A stretch of DNA of 64,000 bases from Yes71-27 sp040758635 (GCA_040758635.1 JBFLVI010000003.1:62001-126000), one strand, 5' to 3'; shown: positions 8,299 through 16,781, numbered from the stretch's first letter. Notes: generated from the sequence alone by a model not told the origin. Made by a program: numbers and translations.

Positions 8299-9139
8299 GG
8301 GAATCCTCTATTTTTGCCCCACGCCGATCGGCAACCTGGAGGATATCACCCTGCGGGTGCTGCGGACCCTCCGTGAAGTTGATCTGGTTGCGGCGGAGGA
8401 CACCCGGCACACCCGGAAGCTCTTCGCCCACTACGGCATCAGCAAGCCCCTGCTCAGCTACTACAGCCGCAATCAGGAGCAGCGGGGGAAGGAGATTCTG
8501 GCGCGGCTCTTGCATGGGGAAAGCGTTGCGCTGGTGTCTGACGCCGGGACGCCGGGCATCTCCGATCCCGGGGCGCTGCTCGTCAGGGAAGCGGTAGCAC
8601 AGGGAATCCAGGTCATGGCCCTTCCCGGGCCGAGCGCGATTCTTCCGGCACTGGTTGTCTCCGGTCTTGATACCAGCCGCTACGTTTTCGAGGGTTTTCT
8701 CCCCGCAAAACACCGGCGGCGGGCCCTGGAAAGGCTTGCCCGGGAGGTGCGTACAATCGTTTTTTTCGAGGCACCCCACCGGCTTCTCGCCACCCTGGAA
8801 GACATTCTGACGGTCTTGGGCAACAGGAAGGTGGCGGTGGCGCGTGAACTGACCAAGGTGCACGAGGAGGTTTTTCGCGGTCTGGTTTCCGAGGCACTTG
8901 AGTATTTCAGCGAAAAGCGGCCGCGGGGGGAGATAACGGTCGTCCTTGCCGGGCGGGAGCCTGCAACAGAGGTGGAGGAACCTGTGCCCGGTGAGGCGGA
9001 AGTTGTCTCGCTGGTACAGGAGCTAACGGCTGCGGGGATGCAGAGGCGAGCAGCCATCAAGGAAACTGCTCGCCGGTTTGGCATGCCTTCCCGCAGGGTC
9101 TATGAGATGGTGGAAAAGGCCAAACATGCCGCTACATAG
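8270..9139 (+). CDS. rsmI: 16S rRNA (cytidine-1402-2'-O)-methyltransferase RsmI
   Basis: SAM-dependent methylation of C1402 in the decoding centre. The N-terminal LYFCPTPIGNLEDITLR, VAAEDTRHTRKL and LVSDAGTPGISDPG motifs identify the tetrapyrrole-methylase-fold RsmI family. The C-terminal segment (QRRAAIKETARRFGMPSRRVY) is the usual small helical domain. The start is TTG 8270, inside ricT, with AGGAGGAGG at 8252-8260. The stop overlaps the convergent abrB by 8 bases. Confidence 0.94.
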   Translation: MNPTKETKGKGILYFCPTPIGNLEDITLRVLRTLREVDLVAAEDTRHTRKLFAHYGISKPLLSYYSRNQEQRGKEILARLLHGESVALVSDAGTPGISDPGALLVREAVAQGIQVMALPGPSAILPALVVSGLDTSRYVFEGFLPAKHRRRALERLAREVRTIVFFEAPHRLLATLEDILTVLGNRKVAVARELTKVHEEVFRGLVSEALEYFSEKRPRGEITVVLAGREPATEVEEPVPGEAEVVSLVQELTAAGMQRRAAIKETARRFGMPSRRVYEMVEKAKHAAT

Positions 9140-9386
9140 CCTTGGCTCGTTCGGACATTGCGATGGCGCATTCGCGGCAAATCAGTTTACCCTTGTAGTG
9201 CTGGACATCGGAGGCGTTGCCGCAGAAGATACAGGCGGGTTCGTACTTCTTGAGGATGATCTTCTCGTTGTCCACATAGATCTCCAGCGCGTCTTTCTCC
9301 TCGATTCCGAGGGTCCGGCGCAGTTCGATCGGGATGACAACCCGCCCGAGCTCGTCCACCTTGCGGACAATACCAGTTGACTTCAC
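9132..9386 (-). CDS. abrB: Transition-state regulator AbrB
   Basis: Swapped-hairpin DNA-binding regulator of stationary-phase and sporulation genes. The N-terminal KSTGIVRKVDELGRVVIPIELRR region is nearly identical to Bacillus AbrB. Unlike Bacillus AbrB, the C-terminal half carries four cysteines (CIFC ... CREC), a probable zinc ribbon. GTG 9386 is chosen because GGGAGG lies just upstream and homologues start there. It has its own promoter (9448-9476) and faces rsmI tail to tail, as in Bacillus yabC-abrB. Confidence 0.93.
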   Translation of the reverse strand: MKSTGIVRKVDELGRVVIPIELRRTLGIEEKDALEIYVDNEKIILKKYEPACIFCGNASDVQHYKGKLICRECAIAMSERAKAM

Positions 9387-9447
9387 GTTCTTCCTTCCCT
9401 CCTTGCTATAAGAATTTGTCAAAATAACTCAAAATTGGTTTATATAA

Positions 9448-9476
9448 ATGTTACCAAGCATAACCAGTTAAGTCAA
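9448..9476 (-). promoter_or_regulatory. Sigma-A promoter of abrB
   Basis: On the minus strand TTGACT (9476-9471), 17 bases, TAACAT (9453-9448) in an AT-rich stretch. The start would be about 55 bases before the GTG codon. Confidence 0.65.
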
Positions 9477-9641
9477 CAGATTTTTTTAAAGAATTTCTTG
9501 GTATTTTTTCAAAAACTACGAAATGCATTGCTGTAAGCGATATATGTTCCAAAAACATGTTATTTCTCCGGGTAGATGTTTAAGGAAATCTGGAAAGTAC
9601 CGTATCCTGTTTCGGTGGCGGTGCGTTCCGATCCGGGTGGC

Positions 9642-9670
9642 TTGCGTTGGGTGAAATTTGATGGTATAAT
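9642..9670 (+). promoter_or_regulatory. Promoter of tRNA-Asn
   Basis: TTGCGT (9642-9647), 17 bases, perfect TATAAT (9665-9670), 34 bases before the tRNA. The rest of the 9477-9641 gap is AT-rich without a recognisable gene. Confidence 0.75.
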
Positions 9671-9704
9671 GAGTCCCGGTAACCCTGTAGCACTTGCAGG
9701 CCGT

Positions 9705-9779
9705 TCCGCGATAGCTCAACGGTAGAGCATCCGGCTGTTAACCGGAGGGTTGCAGGTTCGAATCCTGCTCGCGGAGCCA
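9705..9779 (+). tRNA. tRNA-Asn (GTT)
   Basis: Cloverleaf with acceptor TCCGCGA/TCGCGGA, anticodon stem TCCGG/CCGGA and loop CTGTTAA, anticodon GTT at 9737-9739, T-loop TTCGAAT, discriminator G and encoded CCA (9777-9779). Confidence 0.97.
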
Positions 9780-9793
9780 ATAAGAAATCTCTG

Positions 9794-9825
9794 AACCCGC
9801 GTGGCGCAAGGCTTCGCGGGTTTTA
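9794..9825 (+). terminator. Rho-independent terminator after tRNA-Asn
   Basis: AACCCGCG (9794) pairs with CGCGGGTT, followed by TTTT. Confidence 0.75.
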
Positions 9826-9922
9826 AATATCACCGGAAGGGTGGCCGACGGTTCCGTAAAAATCCCTTGTTTCCCATAAGTTTCCCGTGTCGGATTACCA
9901 AAGAGACTGCCAAAAAGATCAA

Positions 9923-9960
9923 AGTGCGGCCCTGGCTAAACGTGGGGCCGCTTACTTTTT
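9923..9960 (+). terminator. Second terminator-like hairpin downstream of tRNA-Asn
   Basis: GCGGCCC ... GGGCCGC stem followed by TTACTTTTT. It ends the gap 9780-10115, which otherwise holds no gene; a TTTCCCATAAGTTTCCC stretch near 9870 might be the relic of an element once inserted at the tRNA. Confidence 0.55.
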
Positions 9961-10115
9961 GGGCCTCATGATGAGGGTAAGGTATCGTGTTGTTATACTT
10001 TTTCATTAAGTTTTTTGAAAAACTCCTTCAGGCCGGGGAAAAGACTGCCGAAATACTTTTACGAAATACTTTTGGAAAATCACGATTTCATAGATTCCAG
10101 GGGGTGCAGTCCTGC

Positions 10116-11447
10116 ATGGCAAAGGTGAAACCGAAATGCTGGGATTATATGAATTGTCCGGAGGACCGCAAGAATAAGTGCCCTGCATTTACCCAGAACG
10201 CGGGACGCCGTTGCTGGCGAATCGCCGGAACAATGTGTCACGGTGAAAAGCAGGGTTCCATTGTAGAAAAGCTTGCTACCTGCCTCAAGTGTGACGTCTA
10301 CCACAAGATTAACCGCCTCCGGTGGCACGATATGGTTTTCGTCCGCTTTGAACTTTTTGTCGTCCTTCCGATTTTGGCGGTTTTGGATGCAGCGCTCATC
10401 GCCACGTATTTTTGGGTGGATTCCCTCCTGATTTTTTTAGCGGTGGCCGGTATCGCGACGTTTGCCAGCGGCTGCCTGGCCCTGGCGCCGGCTTTTAAGG
10501 TAGGCAAACCGATCACTATTTTGAAGGAGAAGGCTTACCAACTGGGTCTGGGCAACCTGGCTTCAAAAGAGGCGATCACGCCCCGGCGCGACGAGTACAT
10601 GCTGGTGGCAATCGCCCTTAACGACCTGGGTGAAGTGCTGCGGGAGATGATTCACAACTTTAAGAAAAACGCGGATGTTCTCGCGGCTTCGGCGGAGCAG
10701 CTCACGGCGAACATGGAGCAGACGGCGGCGGGAGCCACGGAAACCGCAAGCACCGTCAGCGAGGTTGCAACAACGGTGGAAAACGTAAGCGAGAACGTCC
10801 GGGGAGTGGTGCAGGTGGCCCAGGAAACGTCGGGCAAGGCGGAGGAGGGAAGCCGGGATCTCACCGAGGTAAAGAAGCAGATGGAAGCGATAGAGACCGC
10901 GACGCGGAACGTGGGCGCGGTGGTGGAGGAACTGAACAAAAAGGCGGCGGAGATCACCCAGATTACGGAACTGATCACCCAGATCGCCGACCAGACGAAC
11001 CTCCTGGCGCTGAACGCCGCAATTGAGGCGGCCAGGGCCGGCGAGCACGGGCGGGGCTTCGCCGTCGTCGCCGAGGAGGTGCGAAACCTGGCCGAGCAAT
11101 CGGGTAAGGCGGCCGAGGACATCCGGAAACTCATCGTGGCGATTCAAGACCGGACGCAGCAGGCCGTCAGCGCGATGGGGGAAAGTTCGAAGCTGGTTCA
11201 GGCGGGCAGCACCGTGGTAGGGAAGGCGGAGACTTCCTTCCGGGCGATCATTAACAGTGTTCAGGACTTGACCGAACGCATCGAGGAAGTCAGCAGGGCG
11301 GCGCAGGAAATTGCCGGTGCGATCACTAACGTAGCCGCTGCCGCCGAGGAGCAAAGTGCGGTGACGCAGGAAGTTTCGGCGTCGGCCGAGGCGCTGGCCA
11401 AGCTGGCGGAGGAGGGTCAAAAACTGGTAGCCCACTTTAAGATTTAA
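10116..11447 (+). CDS. Methyl-accepting chemotaxis protein with N-terminal two-CW cysteine domain
   Basis: A 443-residue chemoreceptor. Residues 1-60 hold eight cysteines, including paired CW motifs (CWDYMNC, CWRIAGTMC, CLKCDVY), the two-CW arrangement seen in anaerobe sensor proteins and thought to bind a metal or Fe-S cluster. Two adjacent membrane segments follow (about 72-125), then a HAMP-like linker and the cytoplasmic signalling coil. The hairpin tip is the conserved IADQTNLLALNAAIEAARAGEHGRGFAVVAEEV region (named here by its ends). There is no large periplasmic sensor, so the input is probably cytoplasmic redox or metal. ATG 10116 is preferred; the frame is open 43 codons upstream. 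Confidence 0.85.
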   Translation: MAKVKPKCWDYMNCPEDRKNKCPAFTQNAGRRCWRIAGTMCHGEKQGSIVEKLATCLKCDVYHKINRLRWHDMVFVRFELFVVLPILAVLDAALIATYFWVDSLLIFLAVAGIATFASGCLALAPAFKVGKPITILKEKAYQLGLGNLASKEAITPRRDEYMLVAIALNDLGEVLREMIHNFKKNADVLAASAEQLTANMEQTAAGATETASTVSEVATTVENVSENVRGVVQVAQETSGKAEEGSRDLTEVKKQMEAIETATRNVGAVVEELNKKAAEITQITELITQIADQTNLLALNAAIEAARAGEHGRGFAVVAEEVRNLAEQSGKAAEDIRKLIVAIQDRTQQAVSAMGESSKLVQAGSTVVGKAETSFRAIINSVQDLTERIEEVSRAAQEIAGAITNVAAAAEEQSAVTQEVSASAEALAKLAEEGQKLVAHFKI

Positions 11448-11493
11448 CTCTTTACTGGTCGTTTACATAAACCTGAAAGATCCGTGGGTCTGA

Positions 11494-11517
11494 CCGGCCG
11501 AAGGGCCGGCTTTTTTT
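11494..11517 (+). terminator. Terminator after the chemoreceptor
   Basis: CCGGCC-gaag-GGCCGG followed by CTTTTTTT. Confidence 0.85.
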
Positions 11518-11522
11518 CTTCA

Positions 11523-11562
11523 CAATCCAGGAGTCAGAATTCAGAATCCAGAATCCAGAATA
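11523..11562 (+). repeat. Heptamer-type dispersed repeat
   Basis: Runs of ATCCAGG, AGTCAGA, ATTCAGA, ATCCAGA, ATCCAGA: a seven-base period, same family as 7252 and 30615. Confidence 0.7.
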
Positions 11563-11585
11563 AATAAGAAAGGGAACGGGGTTGA

Positions 11586-12650
11586 TCAGGGTTTAAAGGT
11601 TTGTGCCAGCTCCGTGACTACGGTTATCGTCCCCGGAGGGCCTGGAGTTACGGTGCCGATTACAGCAGCGGCAACATCACGTTTCTTGAATGCCGTGAGC
11701 AACGGGCTGAGGCGGTCGCGCGCGACGGCGATAAGCAGTCCGCCCGAGGTTTGGGGATCGTACAGTAAGTCCTGCAGTACTTGGGGAACGTCCCGGTCGA
11801 AGGATACACAGGGGGCTGCATAGTCGCGATTGCTGTAAGCGCCTGCGGGGAGGAAACCCGACGCGGCCAGTTCCCTCGCTGCGGGGAGGAGCGGTACCGC
11901 TTCCGCATCAATGGTCAGGTGGACCTGGCTGGCGCGGGCCAGCTCCAGCGCGTGTCCCAGCAGCCCGAATCCGGTGACGTCGGTGCAGGCGGTAGCGCCC
12001 GCTTCCTGCATTGCTGCTGCGGCGTCTTTGTTGAGCGCGGCCATCTCCCGGCAGGCTTCCTTGACCGCTTCCGGTGGGGCCAGGTCGGCCTTCAGGGCGG
12101 TGCTGATGACGCCGGTTCCCAGGCGCTTGGTCAGAACCAGGCGGTCTCCTTCCCGGGCCCCGCGGTTGGTGATGAGCCTTGCCGGGTGGACGACGCCGGT
12201 GACCGCCAGCCCGAACTTCGGTTCTTTGTCTTCGACGCTGTGTCCTCCCACGAGCAGGGCGCCTGCTTCACGGACCTTTTCGGCTCCCCCGAGCAGGATT
12301 CTTTCCAGCGTTTCCAGATCCCCGCAAGCGGTCGGGTAGCAGATGATGTTCAGTGCCGTGAGCGGCTGTCCCCCCATGGTATAAACGTCGCTCAGGGAGT
12401 TGGCGGCGGCGATTTGACCATACAGGTACGGGTCGTCAACCACCGGGGTAAAGAAATCCACGGTCTGGATCAGGGCAACCTCCTCGTTCAACAGGTAAAC
12501 CCCGGCGTCGGCGGCGTTTTCAATGCCGACCAGCAGCCGCGGGTCGGTAACGGCCGGCAGCCTCGATAACAGGCGGGCCAGAATCCCGGGCCCGATTTTT
12601 GCCGCTCACCCGGCGCTGGTGGTCATGGCGGTAAGTTTTTGACGCGTCAA
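11586..12650 (-). CDS. selD: Selenide, water dikinase SelD, itself a selenoprotein (TGA = Sec15)
   Basis: Makes selenophosphate from selenide and ATP for selenocysteine and selenouridine synthesis. Reading stops early only if TGA 12608-12606 is taken as stop: the same frame continues on both sides, giving SAG-U-AAKIGPG, with Sec exactly where other SelD proteins have the catalytic Cys (E. coli C17) and Lys18 three residues on. Start TTG 12650 has AAGGAGGT 7 bases upstream; 354 residues is full length. Downstream motifs VQTVDFFTP-like (IQTVDFFTPVVDD), NSLSDVYTMGG and CTDVTGFGLLGH are standard. A gene caller would start at 12491 and lose 53 residues. No other selenocysteine genes are in the window. 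Confidence 0.93.
12574..12605 (-). promoter_or_regulatory. Bacterial SECIS element in selD
   Basis: Directly after the TGA on the minus strand: an 11-base spacer, CGGGCC (12594-12589), loop CGGGATTCT, GGCCCG (12579-12574). The perfect 6-bp stem at the right distance from the UGA with G-rich loop fits a SelB-recognised SECIS. Confidence 0.75.
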
Positions 12651-12765
12651 GTCCTGGACCTCCTTTTCCGTCTTCAGTGTAGTTTCGCGGCGAACCGGCC
12701 GAATCCTTCTTCGGGACGTTATATTCTCGGCCGGGCCTTCACTGTGTTCTTCCTGGCATTTAGTC

Positions 12766-12794
12766 TTGCCGGTCGGGCGGCGGATGAATATAAT
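12766..12794 (+). promoter_or_regulatory. Sigma-A promoter of the Lon-like protease gene
   Basis: TTGCCG (12766-12771), 17 bases, TATAAT (12789-12794). It excludes translation starts at 12766 and 12784. Confidence 0.7.
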
Positions 12795-12852
12795 TGCAGG
12801 TAATGAGCGGTGGCGGATTCTGCTGAAAAACTGCGCGAAGGGAGAGAGGGCG

Positions 12853-15282
12853 TTGGCGTGGCGTGCTACGGCAGAAGAGGTCCGGGCCGTGTGTACGGGT
12901 GAGGAACTCGGCTGCGCACGGACGGACGAGATTGCGCCGCTTGACGCCATCATCGGCCAGGAGCGGGCGGTAAGGGCTTTGGTGTTCGGACTGGAGATAG
13001 ACGACCGGGGTTTCAACATCTTCGTGGCCGGTCCCCCGGGAACCGGCAAGAACACGGCTGTACAGAGTTTCTTAGAAAGCATGGCGAAGACAAAGCCGAC
13101 ACCGCCCGACTGGTGCTACGTTTACAACTTCAAGGAACCCAACAACCCCCGGGCGATCGAGCTTCCCGCAGGGAAGGGAAAGTTATTCGCCGGGGACATG
13201 AAAGAGTTCATCTGGGCGGTACGCCGGGAGATCCCCAGGGCTTTCGAGAGCGAGGAGTACGCCAAGCAACGGGAGGAGACAGTCGAAACCTTCACCAACC
13301 AGCGCAACCGGCTTTTCGCGGAACTCAACCAGCGTGCCGCCGAAGCCGGTTTTGTGATTCAACCCACTCCCACCGGGCTCTTCATCATCCCCGTGGTGGA
13401 CGGCGAGCCGGTCAAGGACAAGGAGTTTACCACCCTGCCGCCGGAAAAGCAAAAGGAGCTCATCCGCCGGCGCGAGGAACTCGAAGAGGATGTGGCCAGC
13501 ACCTTCCGTGAGGTCCAGAACATCGAGCGGCGGGCACACGAAGCGGTGCGCGACCTGGACCAGCGCGTCGCCCGCTTTGTCCTCGGGCACTTGCTGAAGG
13601 AGTTGCGGGAGAAGTACGCTGACCTTCCGGCCGTCCTGGCTTACCTGGAGGGGATCGAGGCCGACATCCTGTCCAACCTGAGCCTTTTCCGGGGCGAGCG
13701 GGAGACCGAGCGCCACGCCCCCCCCTGGGCGAAAGAAGACCCCTTCCGCCGGTACGAAGTGAACGTGATCGTGGACAACAGCGAGACCGCCGGGGCGCCT
13801 GTAGTGGTGGAGTATAACCCTACTTACAATAACCTGATCGGGCGCATCGAGAAAGAGGCGGTATTCGGCGCCCTGATCACCGATTTCACTATGATCAGGG
13901 CGGGTTCGCTCCACAGGGCGAACGGCGGCTACCTGGTGATTCCCGTCGAGGAACTCCTGCGCAACCTGTTTTCGTGGGACGGCCTGAAACGGGCGTTGCG
14001 GGAACGCGAGGTGGTAATCGAGGAGGCTGCCGAGCGCCTGGGCTTCCTGACGACCAAGACGCTCCAGCCGGAACCGATTCGCTTGAAGCTCAAGGTCATT
14101 CTGCTCGGGGATCCCCTGCTTTACTATCTGCTTTACCATTTCGATCCCGATTTTCAGGAGCTTTTCAAAGTGAAGGCCGAGTTCGGAACGCGGATGGACC
14201 GGACGCCGGAGAACGTCCAGAAGTATGCCGCCTTTTTCTGCACACTTTGCAAGAAGGAAAAGCTCCTGCACCTGGACGCCTCTGCGGTCGCCAAGCTGGT
14301 CGAATACGGTTCCCGGCTGGCGGAGGACCAGACCAAGTTAGCCACGCGCTTTTCGGAGATCGCGGACGTGGTGCGTGAAGCGTGCTACTACGCGCGCAAA
14401 GAGGGGGCCGACTACGCCACGGCGGACCACGTCCGGCGGGCGATCGACGAGCGTTTCTACCGGTCGAACCTGATCCAGGAGCGGATTCAGGAAATGATCG
14501 TCCGGGGAACGATCATGGTTGAGACCACCGGGGCGAAAGTAGGGCAGGTCAACGGGCTGTCGGTTTTAAGCCTCGGGGATATCAGTTTCGGGAAACCGCA
14601 GCGGATCACGGTGACGGTCGCGGCCGGGAAAGAGGGTGTGATCGACATCGAGCGGGAAGCGAAGCTCGGCGGACGGATTCACACCAAAGGGGTGCTTATC
14701 CTGACCGGTTATCTGACCGAAAAATATGCCGCCGAGGCCCCGCTGACCCTGGCCGCGCGGCTCGTTTTCGAACAGAGCTATGAAGGCATCGAGGGGGACA
14801 GCGCTTCGAGCGCAGAGCTTTACGCGCTTTTTTCGGCCCTCTCCGGTGTTCCTTTGAGGCAGGACCTGGCTGTCACCGGTTCGGTTAATCAGAAGGGCGA
14901 AATCCAGGCGATCGGCGGGGTAAACGAAAAAATAGAGGGCTTCTTTGATGTTTGCCGGGCAAAGGGACTCACGGGAGAGCAGGGGGTGCTCATCCCGGCG
15001 GCAAACAGAGAAAACCTGATGCTCCGGGAGGACGTGGTGGAGGCCGTAAGAGAAGGACGCTTCCACATCTACCTGGTGAAACACATCGACGAAGGAATCG
15101 AGATTTTGACGGGTGTTCCCGCCGGGGAACGCGGCCCCGACGGCTCCTTCCCGGAAGGAACCATTCACGGCAAGGTCGCGGCGCGGCTTAAGGAGATGGC
15201 GGCGCAGCTCAAGGCCGAGAAGGAGAAAGAGGAAAAGGGTGGCGAGGCTAAGAAAGAGACGGATGGCGACGCAACGGATTGA
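12853..15282 (+). CDS. Lon-like ATP-dependent protease (AAA_32 / LonB-like, S16 family)
   Basis: A soluble 809-residue AAA+ serine protease. The AAA part opens with ...LDAIIGQERAVRALVFGLE and Walker A GPPGTGKNT; a long coiled insertion follows (FREVQNIERRAHEAVRDLDQ), then the second half of the ATPase core. The protease domain has the Ser-Lys dyad: S650 in EGDSASSAEL and K693 in GGVNEKIEGF, 43 residues apart as in Lon. There is no Lon N-terminal substrate domain and no membrane anchor. TTG 12853 with GGAGAG upstream is chosen because earlier starts lie within the promoter. Overlaps the repair gene ogt by 20 bases. Confidence 0.88.
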   Translation: MAWRATAEEVRAVCTGEELGCARTDEIAPLDAIIGQERAVRALVFGLEIDDRGFNIFVAGPPGTGKNTAVQSFLESMAKTKPTPPDWCYVYNFKEPNNPRAIELPAGKGKLFAGDMKEFIWAVRREIPRAFESEEYAKQREETVETFTNQRNRLFAELNQRAAEAGFVIQPTPTGLFIIPVVDGEPVKDKEFTTLPPEKQKELIRRREELEEDVASTFREVQNIERRAHEAVRDLDQRVARFVLGHLLKELREKYADLPAVLAYLEGIEADILSNLSLFRGERETERHAPPWAKEDPFRRYEVNVIVDNSETAGAPVVVEYNPTYNNLIGRIEKEAVFGALITDFTMIRAGSLHRANGGYLVIPVEELLRNLFSWDGLKRALREREVVIEEAAERLGFLTTKTLQPEPIRLKLKVILLGDPLLYYLLYHFDPDFQELFKVKAEFGTRMDRTPENVQKYAAFFCTLCKKEKLLHLDASAVAKLVEYGSRLAEDQTKLATRFSEIADVVREACYYARKEGADYATADHVRRAIDERFYRSNLIQERIQEMIVRGTIMVETTGAKVGQVNGLSVLSLGDISFGKPQRITVTVAAGKEGVIDIEREAKLGGRIHTKGVLILTGYLTEKYAAEAPLTLAARLVFEQSYEGIEGDSASSAELYALFSALSGVPLRQDLAVTGSVNQKGEIQAIGGVNEKIEGFFDVCRAKGLTGEQGVLIPAANRENLMLREDVVEAVREGRFHIYLVKHIDEGIEILTGVPAGERGPDGSFPEGTIHGKVAARLKEMAAQLKAEKEKEEKGGEAKKETDGDATD

Positions 15283-15739
15283 GCTTCCGGCCGGTGTTTT
15301 CACGGCGTACTGGAGCGAGCGGGGGCTGTTCCGGCTGTTGCTTCCCGGCGCCGCCGCGCTGCCGGAGACCGTCCCGGGCGGGAGTGTCACGCCGACCTGG
15401 GGTGAAGCGCTGGCCGGTTCACTCGACGCGTATTTTTCTGGACGGGCGGTCGAGTTCGCCGCCGTCCCGGTTGATTTTGAAGGCTACACTCCCTTCCAGG
15501 AACTGGTGCTGAAGCTTGCCCGGGAGATCCCTTACGGCCGGACCGCCACCTACGGTGCGCTTGCGGCCGAGGCAGGCCGCCCGGGCGCTGCGCAGGCGGT
15601 GGGTCAGGTGCTGAGGCGGAACCGCACGCCGCTGGTGATTCCCTGCCACCGGGTACTCGCCCGGGGCGGCACCGGCGGTTTTTCTGCCGGCCTGCCGTGG
15701 AAGGAGCGGCTCTTGCGTCTGGAAGGGGTTTCTTACTGA
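15263..15739 (+). CDS. ogt: Methylated-DNA--protein-cysteine methyltransferase
   Basis: Suicide repair of O6-alkylguanine. 158 residues; the C-terminal domain has IPYGRTATYGALA, the helix-turn-helix with the arginine finger (VGQVLRRNRTPLVIPCHRVL), where the Cys in PCHRV takes the alkyl group. The N-terminal ribonuclease-like domain is short. ATG 15263 lies within the 3' end of the Lon-like gene, so the two are co-transcribed. Confidence 0.92.
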   Translation: MATQRIELPAGVFTAYWSERGLFRLLLPGAAALPETVPGGSVTPTWGEALAGSLDAYFSGRAVEFAAVPVDFEGYTPFQELVLKLAREIPYGRTATYGALAAEAGRPGAAQAVGQVLRRNRTPLVIPCHRVLARGGTGGFSAGLPWKERLLRLEGVSY

Positions 15740-15781
15740 CGGTCCGGAGCCGGATGGGCCGAAAGCACAGCGAGAAACCGG

Positions 15782-15809
15782 TTGACACGGCGGCTGTTTG
15801 TGGTACAAT
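15782..15809 (+). promoter_or_regulatory. Strong sigma-A promoter of rplU-rpmA
   Basis: TTGACA (15782-15787), 16 bases, TACAAT (15804-15809). Confidence 0.8.
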
Positions 15810-15815
15810 AAAATT

Positions 15816-15916
15816 TGGCTTTTGTTTGACCGCACGGGCAGGGTTGTCTAAAGCGGGTGTTGCAACCCCACCTTTTCCCGGCGCGTCCCCGAGATATTTG
15901 GAAGGAGGAGATCCGG
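15816..15916 (+). promoter_or_regulatory. rplU 5' untranslated leader, possible L21 leader
   Basis: About 100 bases between the predicted start and rplU, ending in AAGGAGGAG (15902-15910). It includes GGGTTGTCTAAAGCGGGTGTTGCAACCC, which can fold (GGGTTG/CAACCC). Firmicutes often have an autoregulatory L21 leader here; I cannot confirm the motif. Confidence 0.35.
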
Positions 15917-16231
15917 TTGTACGCGGTTATCGAAACGGGCGGCAAGCAGTACCGGGTTAAAGAAGGCCAGCGGCTCAAAGTGGAGAAACTTGAAGCGGAG
16001 GTAGGAGACAAGGTCAGCCCGCGGGTCTTGATGGTCGCCGGCGAGGGCGGGGTCCGCGTGGGAACTCCGGAGCTTCCGGACGCGAAGGTTGAGCTCAAGG
16101 TGCTCCGGCACGGCCGGGGAAAGAAGATTATCGTTTTCAAGTACAAGCCGAAGAAAAACTACCGGCGCAAGCAGGGCCACCGGCAGCCCTTTACCGAGGT
16201 GCTGGTGGAAAGGATTGAGCCGGGCAAGTAG
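15917..16231 (+). CDS. rplU: 50S ribosomal protein L21
   Basis: 104 residues, beginning MYAVIETGGKQYRV as in all L21 proteins and ending YRRKQGHRQPFTEV. The start is TTG 15917 with a strong RBS at 15902-15910. rpmA follows after 32 bases; the cysteine protease gene prp (ysxB) that usually lies between them in Firmicutes is missing. Confidence 0.97.
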   Translation: MYAVIETGGKQYRVKEGQRLKVEKLEAEVGDKVSPRVLMVAGEGGVRVGTPELPDAKVELKVLRHGRGKKIIVFKYKPKKNYRRKQGHRQPFTEVLVERIEPGK

Positions 16232-16263
16232 GCTTGTAAAGGTGAGAGCAAGGGGGTGTTTGT

Positions 16264-16527
16264 ATGGCACACAAAAAGGGTGTAGGAAGTTCACGGAACG
16301 GCCGCGATTCGGCGGCGAAATACCTGGGCGTTAAGCGGGGCGACGGACAGTTCGTCACCGCCGGCTCGATCCTCGTCCGCCAGCGGGGGACGCGGATTCA
16401 CCCCGGGCGGAACGTAGGCCGCGGCGGAGACGATACCCTCTTTGCCCTGGCGGACGGACACGTACGGTTTCACTCCCGCGGCGGGGAGAGGAAGTTCGTC
16501 AGCGTGGTTCCGGTGGTGACCGGTTAA
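16264..16527 (+). CDS. rpmA: 50S ribosomal protein L27
   Basis: 87 residues starting MAHKKGVGSSRNGRDS. It lacks the N-terminal extension ending in FF that Prp cleaves in many Firmicutes, and matches the absence of prp next door. The rest (GDGQFVTAGSILVRQRGT, HPGRNVGRGGDDTLFA) is typical. A terminator follows at 16548. Confidence 0.97.
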   Translation: MAHKKGVGSSRNGRDSAAKYLGVKRGDGQFVTAGSILVRQRGTRIHPGRNVGRGGDDTLFALADGHVRFHSRGGERKFVSVVPVVTG

Positions 16528-16547
16528 GAGTACCGTTTTGGAAGAGG

Positions 16548-16586
16548 AAGCGGGAATCCGGAAAGCGGGTTCCCGCTTTATGTTTC
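16548..16586 (+). terminator. Terminator after rpmA
   Basis: AAGCGGGAA (16548-16556) pairs with TTCCCGCTT (16570-16578), followed by TATGTTTCTT. Confidence 0.7.
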
Positions 16587-16605
16587 TTAGGGCTCAGTTG
16601 CTCTC

Positions 16606-16660
16606 GGGTCAGAAGTCAAGAATTCCGGAGTCAGAGGTCAGGAGCCGAAATCCGGAAGGC
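16606..16660 (+). repeat. Heptamer-type dispersed repeat
   Basis: Units GGTCAGA, AGTCAAG, AATTCCGG, AGTCAGA, GGTCAGG, AGCCGAA, ATCCGGA mark the break between rpmA and the exosortase cassette. Confidence 0.55.
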
Positions 16661-16781
16661 AAAGCGTGCCTGCTTTTCTGGATAAAAATGGCCGGAGGTC
16701 CCGTCACCGGAGAGCGGTTAAAGTGGCGCGAACGGCTTTCCGAAACAACGAGTAGGAGCTTTTGAGAATAACGGGTTGATC

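Noticed and set aside
9840..9910. Attachment site or integrase relic after tRNA-Asn
   Set aside because: TTTCCCATAAGTTTCCC is suggestive, but no integrase coding or duplicated tRNA end is seen.
12606..13082. A 158-codon minus-strand frame ending at TGA 12606
   Set aside because: Only its last 14 codons are real (the start of selD, read through the TGA); the rest is antisense to the Lon-like gene.
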